From the NCBI GenBank assembly GCA_023213395.1, contig CM041465.1:71431741-71495740 (forward strand): a stretch of 64,000 nt of DNA. The letters run 5' to 3'. Each line of letters opens with the position of its first letter. Position 1 is the stretch's first letter. The stretch is from Cycas panzhihuaensis. Taxonomy: Eukaryota; Cycadophyta. The notes beneath the pieces are model-generated. The model worked only from the letters and a program-made list of their open reading frames with translations, was not told the origin of the DNA and searched no databases. Position numbers and translations under genes: made by a program. Of this stretch, positions 23,323 through 35,337 are shown piece after piece.

Positions 23323-24914
23323 CTGACATCCACTTTAAGTTTTTATAGTTTTACTATTGTAGCCATAAAGGAGTTTGTTGCACTCGATGTATGCTAGTTC
23401 ATCTCTATATTATTTTTGTCTAGGTTTTTTTGATAGATTTCTGTGCGTAATAGGTGCACCTTTTGTTTTTATTATTTCTCATTGATTTGACAATCGATTT
23501 TACTGTGTGTAGGTCGCCCGTATGTGCAATCATGATGGCATCAACGAATCTTTCATTATCTTTTATATTTTATTTTTTATAAAGTTTAAATAAATTTAGT
23601 TATATTACATAAATTTTTTGAATTCCATTTTTAAAAGACTTAAGCCCCTTTAGTATTAGCCCCCGGTCACATTCCTTTCCATATGACACTTCTATTATCT
23701 AATTCAACAAATTTTTTCAACTTTATAACCTTTTTCTTTTTCTTTTTTTTCATTTTACATAGGGTACTTGGCAAATATTTGCCATAACTTTGATTAGCTC
23801 ATCAGTTTCTAACAAAACCTATCCCATTGCATCTGGAATTTTCTGAGGTATGATTATGACTGCTCATATGACCTATTTGGAGCTAATTTGACCCATTTTT
23901 AGTCAGTTTAAAGTTGATCATGTTTTTTTGAAGCTATTTTAAACTATTTTCATAAAATTACTTTTTTGTCAAGTTATATCTTATTACCGGAAGACTATTT
24001 TCCACCTAAATCTATTCTATAGTCATCTATTATTAGTAAACTTTATTACTATTTATTTATTCTATTTTGTAAGATTTATTTTAATCACTATTTTAATCAA
24101 CAAAAGTGACATTTTATTATTTTTCAGCATTTTTTAAAACATTTTACCATAAAAGTACTTGTTGCCATTTTCATTATAACTTTTCTGTTTTATATTAGAA
24201 CTTAGATCTGTTAGTTTCATTGGGAAGTTGACTCACTTCTTTTTGAACTTACATTATTTTTTCAAGTTTTGAAGTGTTTTATTAGATTTTTAAAATCATT
24301 AAAGTTGAGGTACATAATAGCCTCTAATCCACCATTATTACACACTTTTCATATATTATTTTTCAAATCTTTTCAGCTAGAAATTTATTTAGCATCTTCC
24401 TAAACCATAATTAATCATTTTACAACATTCTATACATTTTTTATTAGCACTTTTATACTATTTTGAGTCTCAGGCTCCGTTAAGCCTCAAAAAGAGGTCT
24501 ATATCTTTGGGTCATCAAATCTTGACTTGCAGGAACCCCTTTTTAAAATGGTTAGTTCCATTGAATAGTTCTTTTGTTAATATTTAATTTGGTAAAGTTT
24601 CACTTTATTCTAACATCATTTAGTACATCTTTGAAGCTGATAAACTTGAGCATCAAAGTATATCCTAACAAACTCATCTTAAGAACATTTTATTGTTCAT
24701 AATCAAAGTTTCAATTCAGATTTGCATAATTAAAAGAATCTCAGTTATATTTCAATTTACTTATATATTCAACTTATTTTAAATTTTATCTAAAATTATA
24801 TCTTATAAGTTTGTCATTCATTAAGTTTTTTGACTTAGTAAAAGCATATTTCTTTTATGTACTAATGTTTTCTAAAAAATGGCAATCAATCTTGATCAAG
24901 TATAATTTCCCATT
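23323..24914. other. Unassigned interior of the non-autonomous element
   Basis: AT-rich with no long open frame on either strand. It may include flanking sequence carried along with the captured gene, since promoter-like and low-complexity T-rich segments are present, but nothing specific can be supported. Confidence 0.4.
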
Positions 24915-25360
24915 TTGGACGGCCATAAATTTTCATTATGGCATAAGATTATGAGAAATTATTTTATTATACATGATCTTTGGAACTACTTACAAGATGA
25001 ATATGATATTAGTATTAAAAAAAACATAAAAAAATATAATGAAGCCTTAGCTTTAATATTTTGCACTATAAATGATGATGTCTTTTCTAAAGTTTATGAA
25101 TTAAAAACTTCTAAATCCATATGGGATGTCTTGATTTCCACTTATGGGGGAGATACCCTCAATGCATTTAACATTGATGTTGAGCATGTGAGATAGGTGC
25201 CAGAACAGGTGGATTATAATGACAAGACCAAGGAAGCTTCAAGTCAAATACATGATCATCTTGTTGCACAAGAACCTAATCCTCCATTTGAGAGGGAGAG
25301 ATATAATGATATGACAATTGCATATAACATAAAGTTTTCAGAAGAAAAAGTTCAAGTTTA
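24915..25360 (+). pseudogene. Copia gag N-terminal fragment (UBN2-type)
   Basis: Open for 93 codons (24915-25196) and then, after one stop, for about 55 more. MDGHKFSLWHKIMRNYFIIH and ALALIFCTINDDVFSKVYEL followed by KTSKSIWDVLISTYGG match the capsid part of copia gag proteins (L-x-x-x-N-Y...W; A-L-x-x-I; A-W-x-x-L). It is on the strand of the element and is probably the only remaining structural gene. No zinc knuckle follows. Confidence 0.72.
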
Positions 25361-25590
25361 AAGTTTTCTTAATGTTTCAGTTGACAAAGTCAAAGTTGCA
25401 GCTACACATACACTTTTGAATCAAGCTACATTTACTTACAATTATTTTCCACCATTCAATGGTAAAGACACATATATTGCAAAAAGAATAAGAAGAGTTG
25501 AGAATGATCAATCCAAAAGAAAAATCTTTAAAGTTTTTTTTAAGTACAAATTCCACAAGTTTAAAGAGAAGACATTGTTCGTGATGATCA
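25361..25590 (+). pseudogene. Coding-like tail of the non-autonomous element
   Basis: A frame open from 25362 runs into the 3' LTR; the segment before the LTR includes LLNQATFTYNYFPPFNGKD and RIRRVENDQSKRK. I do not recognise it. It could be a gag C-terminal remnant or another captured piece. The 92-codon minus frame at 25377-25655 overlaps it completely and is treated as a shadow. Confidence 0.3.
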
Positions 25591-25603
25591 TTAAGGGGAG
25601 GAA
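25591..25603 (+). promoter_or_regulatory. Polypurine tract of the non-autonomous element
   Basis: TTAAGGGGAGGAA directly before the 3' LTR start TGTTGGG. Priming site for plus-strand DNA. Confidence 0.88.
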
Positions 25604-26031
25604 TGTTGGGATTAATGCTTATCACCCCACTCCTACCTTCCAACCAGGAGTGCACACCTCACTCTCATCAATTTACACATGTGGGTGCTCACATGTATAA
25701 GTAAGTATAAGGTAAGGTTGATTTGATTTAAATTAATTTGAGTTAAGTTATTATTTTATTATTGTTTAAATTTTAGGGGTTGAGGAGTTTACCTCGACTC
25801 CCAAATTATATATTTTGAGGGGTGTACAACCCTAGTGTTTTTAGACATCACCTATAATTTTGGACATTTGCAATACTCTCTTCACAACAATGGATTAAAT
25901 ACAAAACTCTTATGTTTATGCAACAATGATGTATTGATTTATGATTACTTATTTATGTTCTACCTTGTTCTCCATGATTAATTTTCCTATATTTGGTATC
26001 AGAGCCATTTAGGCCTACATCTACTCCTACA
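25604..26031 (+). repeat. 3' LTR of the non-autonomous element
   Basis: 428 bp, begins TGTTGGGATTAATGC and ends CTACTCCTACA. Differences from the 5' LTR are mostly transitions, for example GGGGTTAATGCTC against GGGATTAATGCTT. Confidence 0.92.
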
Positions 26032-26036
26032 ATACC
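26032..26036. repeat. Target-site duplication, right (ATACC)
   Basis: Exact copy of 20252-20256 directly after the 3' LTR. Confidence 0.9.
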
Positions 26037-26590
26037 CTTAATAAATCTAATTACATGAATTAGAAACTAAAATCTCCAAGTCTTCAATAAGATAAAGAGA
26101 GATCATATTTACAGATGAGCCTTCATCAATGATAACTTGATGAATATTAATATCATCTTTAGAAATCTCAATGTAGAAGGGAAGAATGCCATTAGGGGCA
26201 TGTTTTAATTAGCTAGGAAAAGCAATCAAATTAAAAAAGAGAGTGCAACAAGGTAAAATAGTAGGATTGGGAACTCCTAAGATTTCAAACAATGATTACC
26301 TTTGCTCAAGGCAAGACTTAAACAAATTTATAACTAATATTCCCATAGGGATTGTCTTAAACTTTTCGATCAAAGAGAAAGATCCATCCTTTGAAGTATA
26401 AGGAATGGAACAAAATTGAATAGGATGAGGAGGAATAAGGAAGGTTCTTATTGGTTAAATCATTAGGAAATTTGGCCTTGAGTTCTTTGTAATCTTAACC
26501 ATATTAATGATTCTCTTGGCTTCTCTTCTTTTTGGAGGTGGGCAAGTTTGGTTAGTAGTTTGCTTTCTTGTAGTGTGAGATGTAGTGTTT
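26032..26590 (-). pseudogene. Element B N-terminal half of protease
   Basis: Continuation of the protease region across the insertion. The minus strand shows DDINIHQVIIDEGSSVNMIS near 26.15-26.09 kb, the equivalent of A's active-site loop. One residue of the usual D-T-G triad is Glu. The inserted element splits the domain downstream of this loop. Confidence 0.65.
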
Positions 26591-26599
26591 AACTTCTTA

Positions 26600-28880
26600 T
26601 CCATATCAACTTCCAAACCCTTATCTTTACTAGTTTTTACTTATTTAGCTTTATCTTTACCTTTATTCTGATCTTCTTTAGATTCATGTTGTGGTAATAG
26701 GTCTTTATGTATAAGTTAATCTTGATTAAATTTAGATGTTTGATTATCTTGAGGTATAGGTCTATGACTCATTACTTGGACAACATGACATTGACTATTA
26801 TCATGATTATCAGTCTAATGGTAAGAATACCATTAGGTTTTCTTCATTAGAGGAAAAGAAGTAGGCAGGTTTTGTCACTTCTTTCCCTTAGTGAGATGAA
26901 TAACCTTAGCTTCTTGATTAGGAGGATTATGGGTAGGATTGTTAATGCATAATTTGGTATTAATAATATGTTCTAATGATCAAATAGATGATGTAAGGTC
27001 ATCATAAGTTGGCTATAAATGGGAAGATTTAAGTGTATAAATTAATTTTTTAGTTGTAATTAACTTGCTAACTTTCTTGATGCCTACTTGAATCTCAAAA
27101 TTTTTAAGAGTAAGGCATCTATCAACAACTTCCTCATAAGTTTAAGGACCTTCAAATGGACATGAGGCTTCAAAGCATTTGTAAAGAGATTAAAAAGAAG
27201 GTTAGAATCCAAATATCAGTGGCAAGCATGAACTTAATCCTGATACCTCCTTACAAAATCTCTTAATGTCTCATTGTGGTTTTGTTTAATTGTAAGTAAC
27301 AAGTTGATTTCATATTCAAAAGGCCTTGCAACATCAAAATAAATAATTAATGAGTCCACCAACTACTAAAAAGAGAAGATAGAAGCTAAATGGAGATGAT
27401 AAAATCACTTTAAGGCATCACCTTAAAGTGATTTAGGAAAGAGATGCATCATAGCATAATCATATGGCATGAAGTTTGTGCATGCAAGTGCACAAACTTT
27501 CACATGCAATTCAAGATCTTGGGAAGATTTACTTGAAAATTTTGGTAATCCAGGTAAGAAAGGAGGCATGGATGCCAAAGGGATCTCTTGAGGGAAAGGG
27601 TACCTCACGTAATCTAGTAAGGGCTTCCTTAACCTTAATGTTGAGGAAAGTTGAGGCAAGGAGGACAAATAAGGGAGGGAGAAAGTAGGAGGTTATTATT
27701 CATGAGGAAAAGGAAGGATTAAAGGTGGGTGTGAAGGGTTAAACTAAGTTGATGGGTTAACATTTGAATTAGTTTACAAAATAAGATAGCGAGGAAACAT
27801 GGAGTTATGATAAGGGGGATGTGAAGTATATTATGATATAAGTCTAGGAATATAGGATGAAGAAGGATGATTGATTAACCTTGTGGTTTATGATTGATTG
27901 AAAGTGACATGAGGGTGTAAGGTTTGGGTATCATATATGGAGTAGGAGAGCACTATAGGATGGGAAATTTGCAAGGGGAAGGTAGAGGTCTTATGGTTTG
28001 CATGGTATTTCATTGTGTAGATGTACAAGGGTAGACTTGGTTAGGTATGGATGTGTAATAAGAAGGAGCTAGTCTACTAGAATGAGAGTAGGTAGGCCTA
28101 GGGATGGTAGACAATCATCCACCCAAATGATAAGAGGTAGAATCACGCAAAGTAATGGAATGTTCTTGAGTAGAAACCTCAAAATGTCTCTCATATAGAA
28201 TGGAATTAGTATAAGGAGGATGAACTTCCTTTTGCAAAGGTTGAGATTAGGCATGGAGTTGTAAGCAATTGGATTTAATGTTGCTAGTTTCTAGTGGCTA
28301 AATAAGAGATGGTTTTAGTGTGGGAGGATGTGAAGCAATGTGAGATTATGTAACTTCAAGGGTATCATAAGGTTGTACTTGTAAGGTTTTATATCCTTCT
28401 TAAAGTGGGTCAAATTATTAATGATATAAGGAAGCTAACATGGTATGTGTATCTGGATGAAGGGGATCATAATAGTTAGGGATAGGTATAAGACATGGGA
28501 TTCTTGTAAGCACAAGCTCAAGATATGAAGAAGAAGCTTTAATAGGTTGAGTTTCTTCTTGCATGGAAGAAGAAATAAGAAGGGGTGTGTTTCCAATAGA
28601 GTGAGAAGGCACATCAAGGTAACCTTACTCACTTGGGACTTCATATAGTTGATCAAGCTCTTCCCCTACGTATAAATAAGTATCATAAGTTTGAGGGTCT
28701 AAATATTCCTCACAAGTGGAAGATACTTCTTGCATAAGATATATATATTAATGTTCAAAGTCAGGAGGGAGGCCTTGAAGCCTCAATAACTTTCCAAGTT
28801 TTGAGTAGGGTGTGATCTCCATGAAGGGGGAACTCTAGAAAACCATACAATATAAGTGTATGATCAAGGGGATGTAAATA
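26600..28880 (-). pseudogene. Element B gag (degenerate)
   Basis: Collinear with the gag of A. The core is open at 27423-27668, with FLPGLPKFSSKSSQDLELHV then MMHLFPKSL, against LPKLPKFLGDSSHDPTSHIQ in A. A knuckle-like stretch ending SDNHDNSQCHVV lies near 26.80 kb. The N-terminal part (27.7-28.9 kb) is Pro/Ser/His-rich, like A. The 28069-28254, 28418-28612 and 28435-28656 frames are pieces of this region or shadows; the 27476-27688 plus frame is a shadow. Confidence 0.7.
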
Positions 28881-28895
28881 AAAAATTTGGGTAAT

Positions 28896-28913
28896 TCCCT
28901 AGTATGGTCACCA
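28896..28913 (-). promoter_or_regulatory. Primer-binding site of element B
   Basis: The minus strand reads TGGTGACCATACTAGGGA, a degenerate Arg-type site of Tat/Ogre elements, four bases from the LTR end (GGCATCA). Confidence 0.65.
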
Positions 28914-28917
28914 AAAA

Positions 28918-29986
28918 TGATGCCTATGCATTCTTTAGATTATGTGTCTTTTAGTGAAGTTTATTTCTCATACTCAAATAAGTAAAATACTAAAAAGGCA
29001 ACTAACCTAAAGAGATAAAGCATTAATGCCAACTCGTATGAAGGAGTCTTAAATTATTTGTGCATAGGATTCTTAATAAATGTATAATGATATTAAATCA
29101 TAATTTCTAGAATGCATGCAATGAAATAAATATATGCAAATAAAAGAAGTTCTCTCTTTAGTAACAACTAAAAGATATTCCTCATTCACATTAATTATTA
29201 AACCATTTGCATGCAAAAGTGAGAGTAAAACTAGCCAAACGATATAAACAATCATAGGAGATCTAGATCCAAGAATTGCACTTATGTTTATCTTACTTAT
29301 GATATCTCCCTATGCTTCTTTTAACTTTTTGGGTCTATACAATAGCATATGAGAAGATAGTAGTCCAATAATTATGCAATTCTTCATATTTTTATAATAA
29401 AGAAACTAGAACATAAAACTTGAAAGATGAAAAGCTTCTTTATATATATATATAGATATATATATCACATGAGTGAGTAAGAGAAAGAAAGAAGAAGAAC
29501 CATTGAAAGGATAAATTTACTAAAAAAATAGACTTTCTTCAACTTTATTTCAATTAAAACTTTCTAAGCAATTCTAACTTTTAACCAAGGGAAAAGGAAA
29601 TCTTAAAGAGTAAAGAGGTATATACCTAGGAAGAGGAGCTTTATTTGATTAAACTTTTATCTTACTCAAGATCTCTCCTTGTGCATGTAAGATATCTTTG
29701 ATTCCAGAGAGATTCCAAGATAAACATATTCACAAGAAGGATATTTTAATAATATTTCACCACGTATAATAGTGGAAATAATCTACAACAACTTTAAATG
29801 ATAATGCAAAGACTAAAAGATCAATATTCAAGAGTGAAACAAGAGGGAATAAGAATTTATAGATATAAACTAAGGTTTTAAGATGAAATTACATCTATTA
29901 TAGTAGCAAGCATACACTATGATGATAAATCTATTCTACTCTTGAAAAGGAATTAGAGGAGTGGCATGCATGCATATAATTTTCTT

Positions 29987-30017
<31 letters not shown>

Positions 30018-30449
30018 GAAGTGAAATATCTATAAATCTAAATAGGAAGCAAGATAACTAAAAAAATTGATGATAAAGCCTTGAAAGAAACCACCAAAAA
30101 TCACAAGCAAAAGTGTTAAAATTTAAGAGAAAATGACTCCTATAGAAGGGTGAGTGAAGAGACCTAAGAAATGAGGGGTGAATAGGATAAATATAGCCCT
30201 TTATTCACCTTAGCAGACTACACTTAGGCTCATAAGGGCTAGTTCTCAACTAAGTTCTTAGAAAACCAAAGAGGAACTAACTTACATATTTTAGAAACAC
30301 GGATAAGGGAGAGCATATATTACCATAAAACCATCAAGATCATGATTATTTTATCAAAAATAATTATACTAAAGTCTCAGATGAAGGATAAATGATAATA
30401 AGTATTGCTATAATTTAAGACAATTTATGCCAAACTTTAAAACAACAAG
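28918..30449 (-). repeat. 5' LTR of element B (truncated)
   Basis: Non-coding, AT-rich. On the minus strand it ends GGCATCA next to the PBS. It shows patchy similarity to 8310-10100 in the same order. The right end is not reached as an LTR: from 30450 the sequence belongs to the duplicated block, though about 110 bp more (to 30558) may still be LTR. No gene is seen; the 60-codon frame at 29073-29255 is not supported. Confidence 0.5.
29990..30017. repeat. (CA)n microsatellite
   Basis: Fourteen CA units inside the truncated LTR of B. Confidence 0.95.
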
Positions 30450-30558
30450 CTAAAGTTCTTCTTTTTTCCTCTAAAATTCTACTCACAAGCTTCAAAATAA
30501 AAGAGGTTAATATATAAAGGTTATTTATGTAGATTAATTAAGTGACCTTAAGGTATAT

Positions 30559-30809
30559 TGTTAGCATTAGTCTCTTAGTAAAATGTGTTTTATATGTATT
30601 TGGATATAATTTTGGGTTTATATTATTAGATGAAAAAATCAAAACCCTAATGCTTACCCTCAATAATAAAAGGTGAAATCTCAAGGAATGAGTCATTATT
30701 CATTCTCAGCTCTAAGCTTTGCTCTCATAGCTTGTTTTTATCTCTTCTTCATTCTCTATTGCCATTGTGTATATGTAAGTGATTTATTCCTAGATCCATC
30801 ATTCCTTCA
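30559..30809 (+). repeat. 5' LTR of copia element I, copy 1
   Basis: Begins TGTTAGCATTAG and ends ATTCCTTCA before a damaged PBS (TGCGGATTAGAGCT). About 251 bp. Copy 2 has the better PBS. No matching 3' LTR is found in the window, so the ends are inferred from the TG...CA form and the PBS. Confidence 0.55.
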
Positions 30810-32715
30810 TGCGGATTAGAGCTAGAAGAGGATTTATTCACTCAATTCCACTAGCATGAAGTCATTTTGTCTCTCCTTCATCTTTAATGTGAAGTATTAA
30901 AAATGTATTTTTTTGTCATGCAAAGTTTGTATTTCATTTATATCATATTTCAGTATCCTTAATTTATTTACAGGTGTGTTGAGGATTAAAATTGTTAGCC
31001 AGAAGAAGGTTTTTTAGCTTTAGGCTCCAAAAAAATATAGTTTTTTATCAATCTTTGTAACTAATTTTAAATTTTATTAAGGGAAATTCTATTCATTTTT
31101 TATTATAAATTAATTGTTAGTTATAAAATTTATGTTGTAAAGCTATAGGAAAAATTTTTAGCTACTTGTAGATAGCAAAAAATAACCAAAACCATTTGGA
31201 AAAAGGTTGTTCAACCCTCGAGAGATAAAAATTAAAGTTGTCCATTTTTACTAAAAATTTATAGGGAAGGACACCCAAGTAAGACAAAAAATTTTGTCTT
31301 CTACACCATCTCCAAATTCTACCTCGATCAACCTAGAAAACTACAAATTTAGATGGTCCTAATATAACTACTTTTTAAGAAATTTTCTTAAAAATTTTAA
31401 TGCAAGTCAAAATTTCTTAAGAGATTTAGTAGAACTAGCCTTAATAAATCTAAAAATTTAAGTTATATCAAATTTGATACATCAGAGAGAGAGATTTCTT
31501 TAAATTTTAGATTTCTACTAAGGAAAGTTTCATAGGAATTTCAGCAAGTTTTAGGTTATTTCTATTTATTTTCAAAAGTTTTGCCATAAGACTTTTTGAC
31601 TCATCACAATGAGATCTATCATCTAGGAGAGTGAAGTTTTGAGCCAAAATATTTTGGCTAATTTATATGGTTGCATGGCCATATAGAAGTTTCTGATAGA
31701 AGATTCAAATTCCTCTCACTTTTTCTAATACTTTCCTTTTTGGTCAAAATTTAAGTTTAGAAGTAAATTTTTAAGTTTTTTATTTTTTCCCTTTTCTTAA
31801 TAAAAGAGAAGGGGTTTTTGAAATAGTAAAAGTAAAAAAACTCATTGTAATAGTAAAACACCTAGATCATAGTAAAATCTGATATTTATACTTAGCATAT
31901 TTGTATATTTATTTATGTACATATATATTGATAAACAAAAGTAACATAAAGGAGACATAAAAACATGCATTAACATATTAGCGATTCATTTTAGTAACAT
32001 AAACATAAACAGACTTACATATTCTCTAAAATAAACATATTACGTTCAATTTATACTGTAGTTCTTGACTTATGCACATACTCACCTTGGTTAAAATAGA
32101 CTATAGTTGGTCGAAGTCTAGGCCCTAAGGGAGATATAAGTTTTATACTAGATCTGGTCTTAATTGGAATATTGGTAGAATGATAGGTTAGCCATACCTA
32201 TGGGTTCCCTTTAGGGATTATCCTAGTAACCAGTTGGGAGAACTAAAACCTTAATACAAGATTAAAATTAATCCATTCTAATATCTGTTATAGCTGTGGG
32301 ATATGTATATATCATTTGACTCTTTAGAATAGGTATATAGCTGCTCAATGGTGAACTGGACGAGGAGTAAGAGTACTTGGGCTCCACTATAACTTAGATT
32401 TCATCACCAAACACAGGTGCGAGTATCACGAATAAAGCCCCTAATAGTATATTAGAAGCCATAGGCATCAAAACTTCACCTACATTTAGACATAAGTTAG
32501 AGGTTAGTAGCATGACACATCACCACTCTTTGATAGCTCTATATTAGGCCTCATTCTTATATCATTGCTTATAGTTATTTTTTATAATTATTAAAAAAAT
32601 ATTTAATTATTACTTGCCTCCTCATCATAATATTCATTTCTATATCCTTACTATACTAGGTGTACTAGTAATGTATGTTAGTGGCATGTACTTCTCTCAT
32701 CTCTTCTACTTCTTT
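30810..32715 (+). other. Leader of copia element I, no gene
   Basis: AT-rich, non-coding. A segment at about 32.1-32.55 kb is less AT-rich and looks like foreign LTR or leader sequence (GGGTTCCCTTTAGGGATTA), but I cannot assign it. Confidence 0.4.
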
Positions 32716-33690
32716 ATCATTACCATGTCATCTCAATTTAAGTAGATTATCAACTGCATATTAAAAGACAAAGAAAATTGGGATTTGTGGTACATTGAAG
32801 TTAAAAATATTATAAAGTATGAAGGCCTTTAAAGAGCCCACTTACAGCCTATAACCATCATATCTACAATAGCTACAACACCTACTTCTAGTGGAATTAC
32901 TATAATAGCCCCTATAGATGCCACAACCAAACTACAATGGGAGATATATGATAAAAAGATTCATGGAGGAATTTTATCGGTTACTGATCACTCTTTGTAT
33001 AACTTAGTTGGCGAAGAGCAATATGATATAACCTGAAAGGTCCTTGAAGTTCTCAAGAAGTACTTTTATACTAAGTTAGACTTAGAATTTGTTCATCTTA
33101 TTCTAAAAATAAACAAATTAAAATGTAGAAGGGATGAGATCATGAGACAATAAATATCCTTCAACTAATAAAATAGGCAATTGACAAAGATTTTAAGACC
33201 TAATGGATCACTTGGTTATTTTTGATCTAATCATATCTACATATCCCTGATTATAAAAACTTTCTTGAAAATCTTTAATCTAGTGGAACATTGAAGACAC
33301 TCAACTTCAAAGAACTTATTCAGAAGTTTATAGAATTTGGAAAGATCTTTGATACCAACTTTGTAGCCTCTAACTCTCTTCTAGATGTAACCTTTTAAGA
33401 TGGAAGAAAAAGCTTTCTACATAAAGAATCAAGGTCCCTCTTGTAGTAGAGGAAATATTTGAGCAATAGGAAGAGGAAGAAACATGGTAAATCATCCATA
33501 ATATCAACCAAACTATCAATCATAATCTCGATAGTCTCAAGGCTAAGGGCCACCTCAATAAAAACTAAGATAGTTAAGCCAAACTAGTACCTCTTCATGG
33601 ACTCGTAATCAACTATTATATGTGATTGATATAACTATAAAGGGAACTTTGTAAAAGACTATAGAACTGCTACTTATAAGTTGGTCAAGT
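32716..33690 (+). pseudogene. Copia I gag relic, copy 1
   Basis: Pieces of a copia gag in changing frames: NWDLWYIEVKNIIKYEG, TTKLQWEIYDKKIHGGILS, VLEVLKKYF. Near 33618 a degenerate zinc knuckle has one Cys left: in the C-x2-C-x4-H-x4-C pattern the other positions read Tyr, Asn and Tyr. Cys-to-Tyr and His-to-Tyr/Asn changes fit G-to-A or C-to-T decay. The 33703-33957 open frame just downstream is out of frame with the coding remnants and is not a gene. Confidence 0.55.
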
Positions 33691-35290
33691 TCAAACCAAA
33701 ACATGGAGCTCACAATGTTGGAGAAACTTGTGAAGAATCATTTAGTGGTGTGGGTTTTGCTCAAGCTCACTTTTAAAGAATTGAGGAATTTTCAATATCA
33801 AATACCATTGACCAACCATAGAGATACTTTGAAGCTCAATGTGGATATATCACCTGTGAATTACCTTCACCAATACCAAGCCTTATTAGAATTACAAATA
33901 GTGTTACTTCAATCGATGGAGAGTAGATCATGGACACAAGAGCAACTCAACATATGATGTGTAATTGTAGTCTATATCAAACATTTGAGTTAAATATTCA
34001 AGGAGTTATTCACATGGCTAACAAATCACGATAATCTATTGAAGGAATTTATAACATTCACCTGAGACTCCCATGCTTAAGAGATTTTACATTGGTTGAT
34101 GTCCTACATATCCAATCTCAAATAAAATCTAATCTTATACACTTATCTCTTATGGATTTAATCTAAGTGTAATTACAAATGACTTGACTCTCCATATCAT
34201 TCACCCTCTAATTAATTAAGTGGTTTTAACTAGACATCTCACTAGTAAACTCTTTTGACTAAATGACTCTCCATCTTCTTAAGCCCATTGTGTATAAAGC
34301 CCTTGTGATGATGATGAATTTATATTTAATACCATCCTAACCCACCCAACATTGTTACCAAAATCTCTTTAGCATACTTGCATGAGCCATGTTCATATTG
34401 ATAGACTTAGAGATCTTTGTAACACTCTTCCAGGTCTTCCAACATTCTCCTCTAAGCCCTTCAAATGCAAAGCTTGTATCATTACCAAATCTCATCGATA
34501 ACCCTTTCCTAAAAGTCAGTGGAAATTAAGCCATCTATTACAATTAATAAGCTCTAATCTATGTAGACTAAAGCCTATTCCTTTATTAAAGGTAAAGTTA
34601 TATTACATCTTTTTCATTGATGATTTCACTAGGAAAGTATGGGTAGCTTTCCTATACAAAAAAGATGAAGTCTTTGGTGTATTCAAAGAATTCAAAGGTC
34701 GCACTAAAAGTCAAGTTATCAACTCAAATATCTTTGAATTGATAACAATGGCAAATATACTTTACATGAGTTTAAAAACTACCTTCGAGACAATGGCATT
34801 AAACATCAAACAACAATAGAAGGTAACCCACAACAAAATAGAGTTATCAAGTGCATGAATAGGATAATCATGAACATGGCTTGAGCTATATTAGTATACA
34901 AAAATGTACTTGCCTACCTATGGGCCAAATCTAACTAGACAACTATTTATTGTATTAATATTATTAGCCCATTAAAGGAAGGATAATCATCTAATAAAAA
35001 GTGGTTAGGACAAGCCCCTATTATTCACTACTTTAAAATATTTGTCTTTATATTCTATGCTTATATTCTAGTTGTAGATTGAAATAAACTCCAACCGAGG
35101 ACACTTAAAGGCATCTTTGTTAGATACCCTATGGACAAGAAAAGGCATAAGGTCTTTATACTTTTATAATGAAAAATCATCATTACTAGAGATGTCATTT
35201 TTGTAGAGATAGAGGATTAGTTGCTTAGATTGGACTCCAAAATACCCTCATACCACTACAATGATATTATCAAGTATGATGCTTAAATTC
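33691..35290 (+). pseudogene. Copia I protease and integrase relic, copy 1
   Basis: The minimal protease motif reads IMDTRATQHMMCN near 33930, where D-T/S-G-A is expected, so the active-site Gly is Arg. The GAG-pre-integrase end (KPFKCKACIITKSHR) and the integrase core (FFIDDFTRKVWVAFLYKKDE at 34612; HQTTIEGNPQQNRVIKCMNR at 34806) follow. The catalytic Glu expected in the last motif reads Lys (VIKCMN against VVERMN). Copia order, integrase before RT, is clear. Stops are frequent. Confidence 0.75.
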
Positions 35291-35298
35291 TAAAATCT

Positions 35299-35313
35299 GG
35301 GAGGGGGGGGAGG
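35299..35313 (+). repeat. G-rich purine run in copia I, copy 1
   Basis: GGGAGGGGGGGGAGG between integrase and the RT linker; also at 47178-47192. It resembles a polypurine tract but lies inside pol, with no LTR start behind it. Confidence 0.7.
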
Positions 35314-35337
35314 AAGACACATAAATTACTCTAAATA

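Larger units (their letters stand above)
20257..26031 (+). mobile_element. Non-autonomous copia-type LTR element with captured gene fragments
   Basis: Complete by structure: 428-bp LTRs at both ends (TGTTGGG...CCTACA), PBS at 20685-20699, polypurine tract at 25591-25603 and a perfect 5-bp target duplication. No RT, RNase H or integrase is visible, so it would have depended on another element. The interior (4.9 kb) holds an AGATCT-rich repeat field, two coding-like pieces on the opposite strand (one a DUF538 gene), and a gag N-terminus on the element strand. The two LTRs differ at roughly 30 positions by eye (about 7%), so the insertion is old. It sits inside element B's protease and is younger than B. 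Confidence 0.9.
8310..30449 (-). mobile_element. Tat-like Ty3/gypsy retrotransposon B with both LTR regions
   Basis: Large degenerate element on the minus strand: 5' LTR (28918 to at least 30449, truncated), PBS (28896-28913), gag, protease, RT, RNase H, integrase, a long 3' region with an antisense ORF relic, polypurine tract (10751-10762) and 3' LTR (8310-10750). Without the 5775-bp secondary insertion the internal part is about 12.4 kb, in keeping with the long Tat/Ogre group. It is more decayed than A. The pairing of these two LTRs with this internal region is inferred from termini and local similarity. Confidence 0.6.

Noticed and set aside
33703-33957. 84-codon plus-strand open frame (repeated at 45573-45827)
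   Set aside because: It overlaps the copia I gag-protease junction in another frame; the remnants with family motifs (DTRATQHM) are in a different frame.
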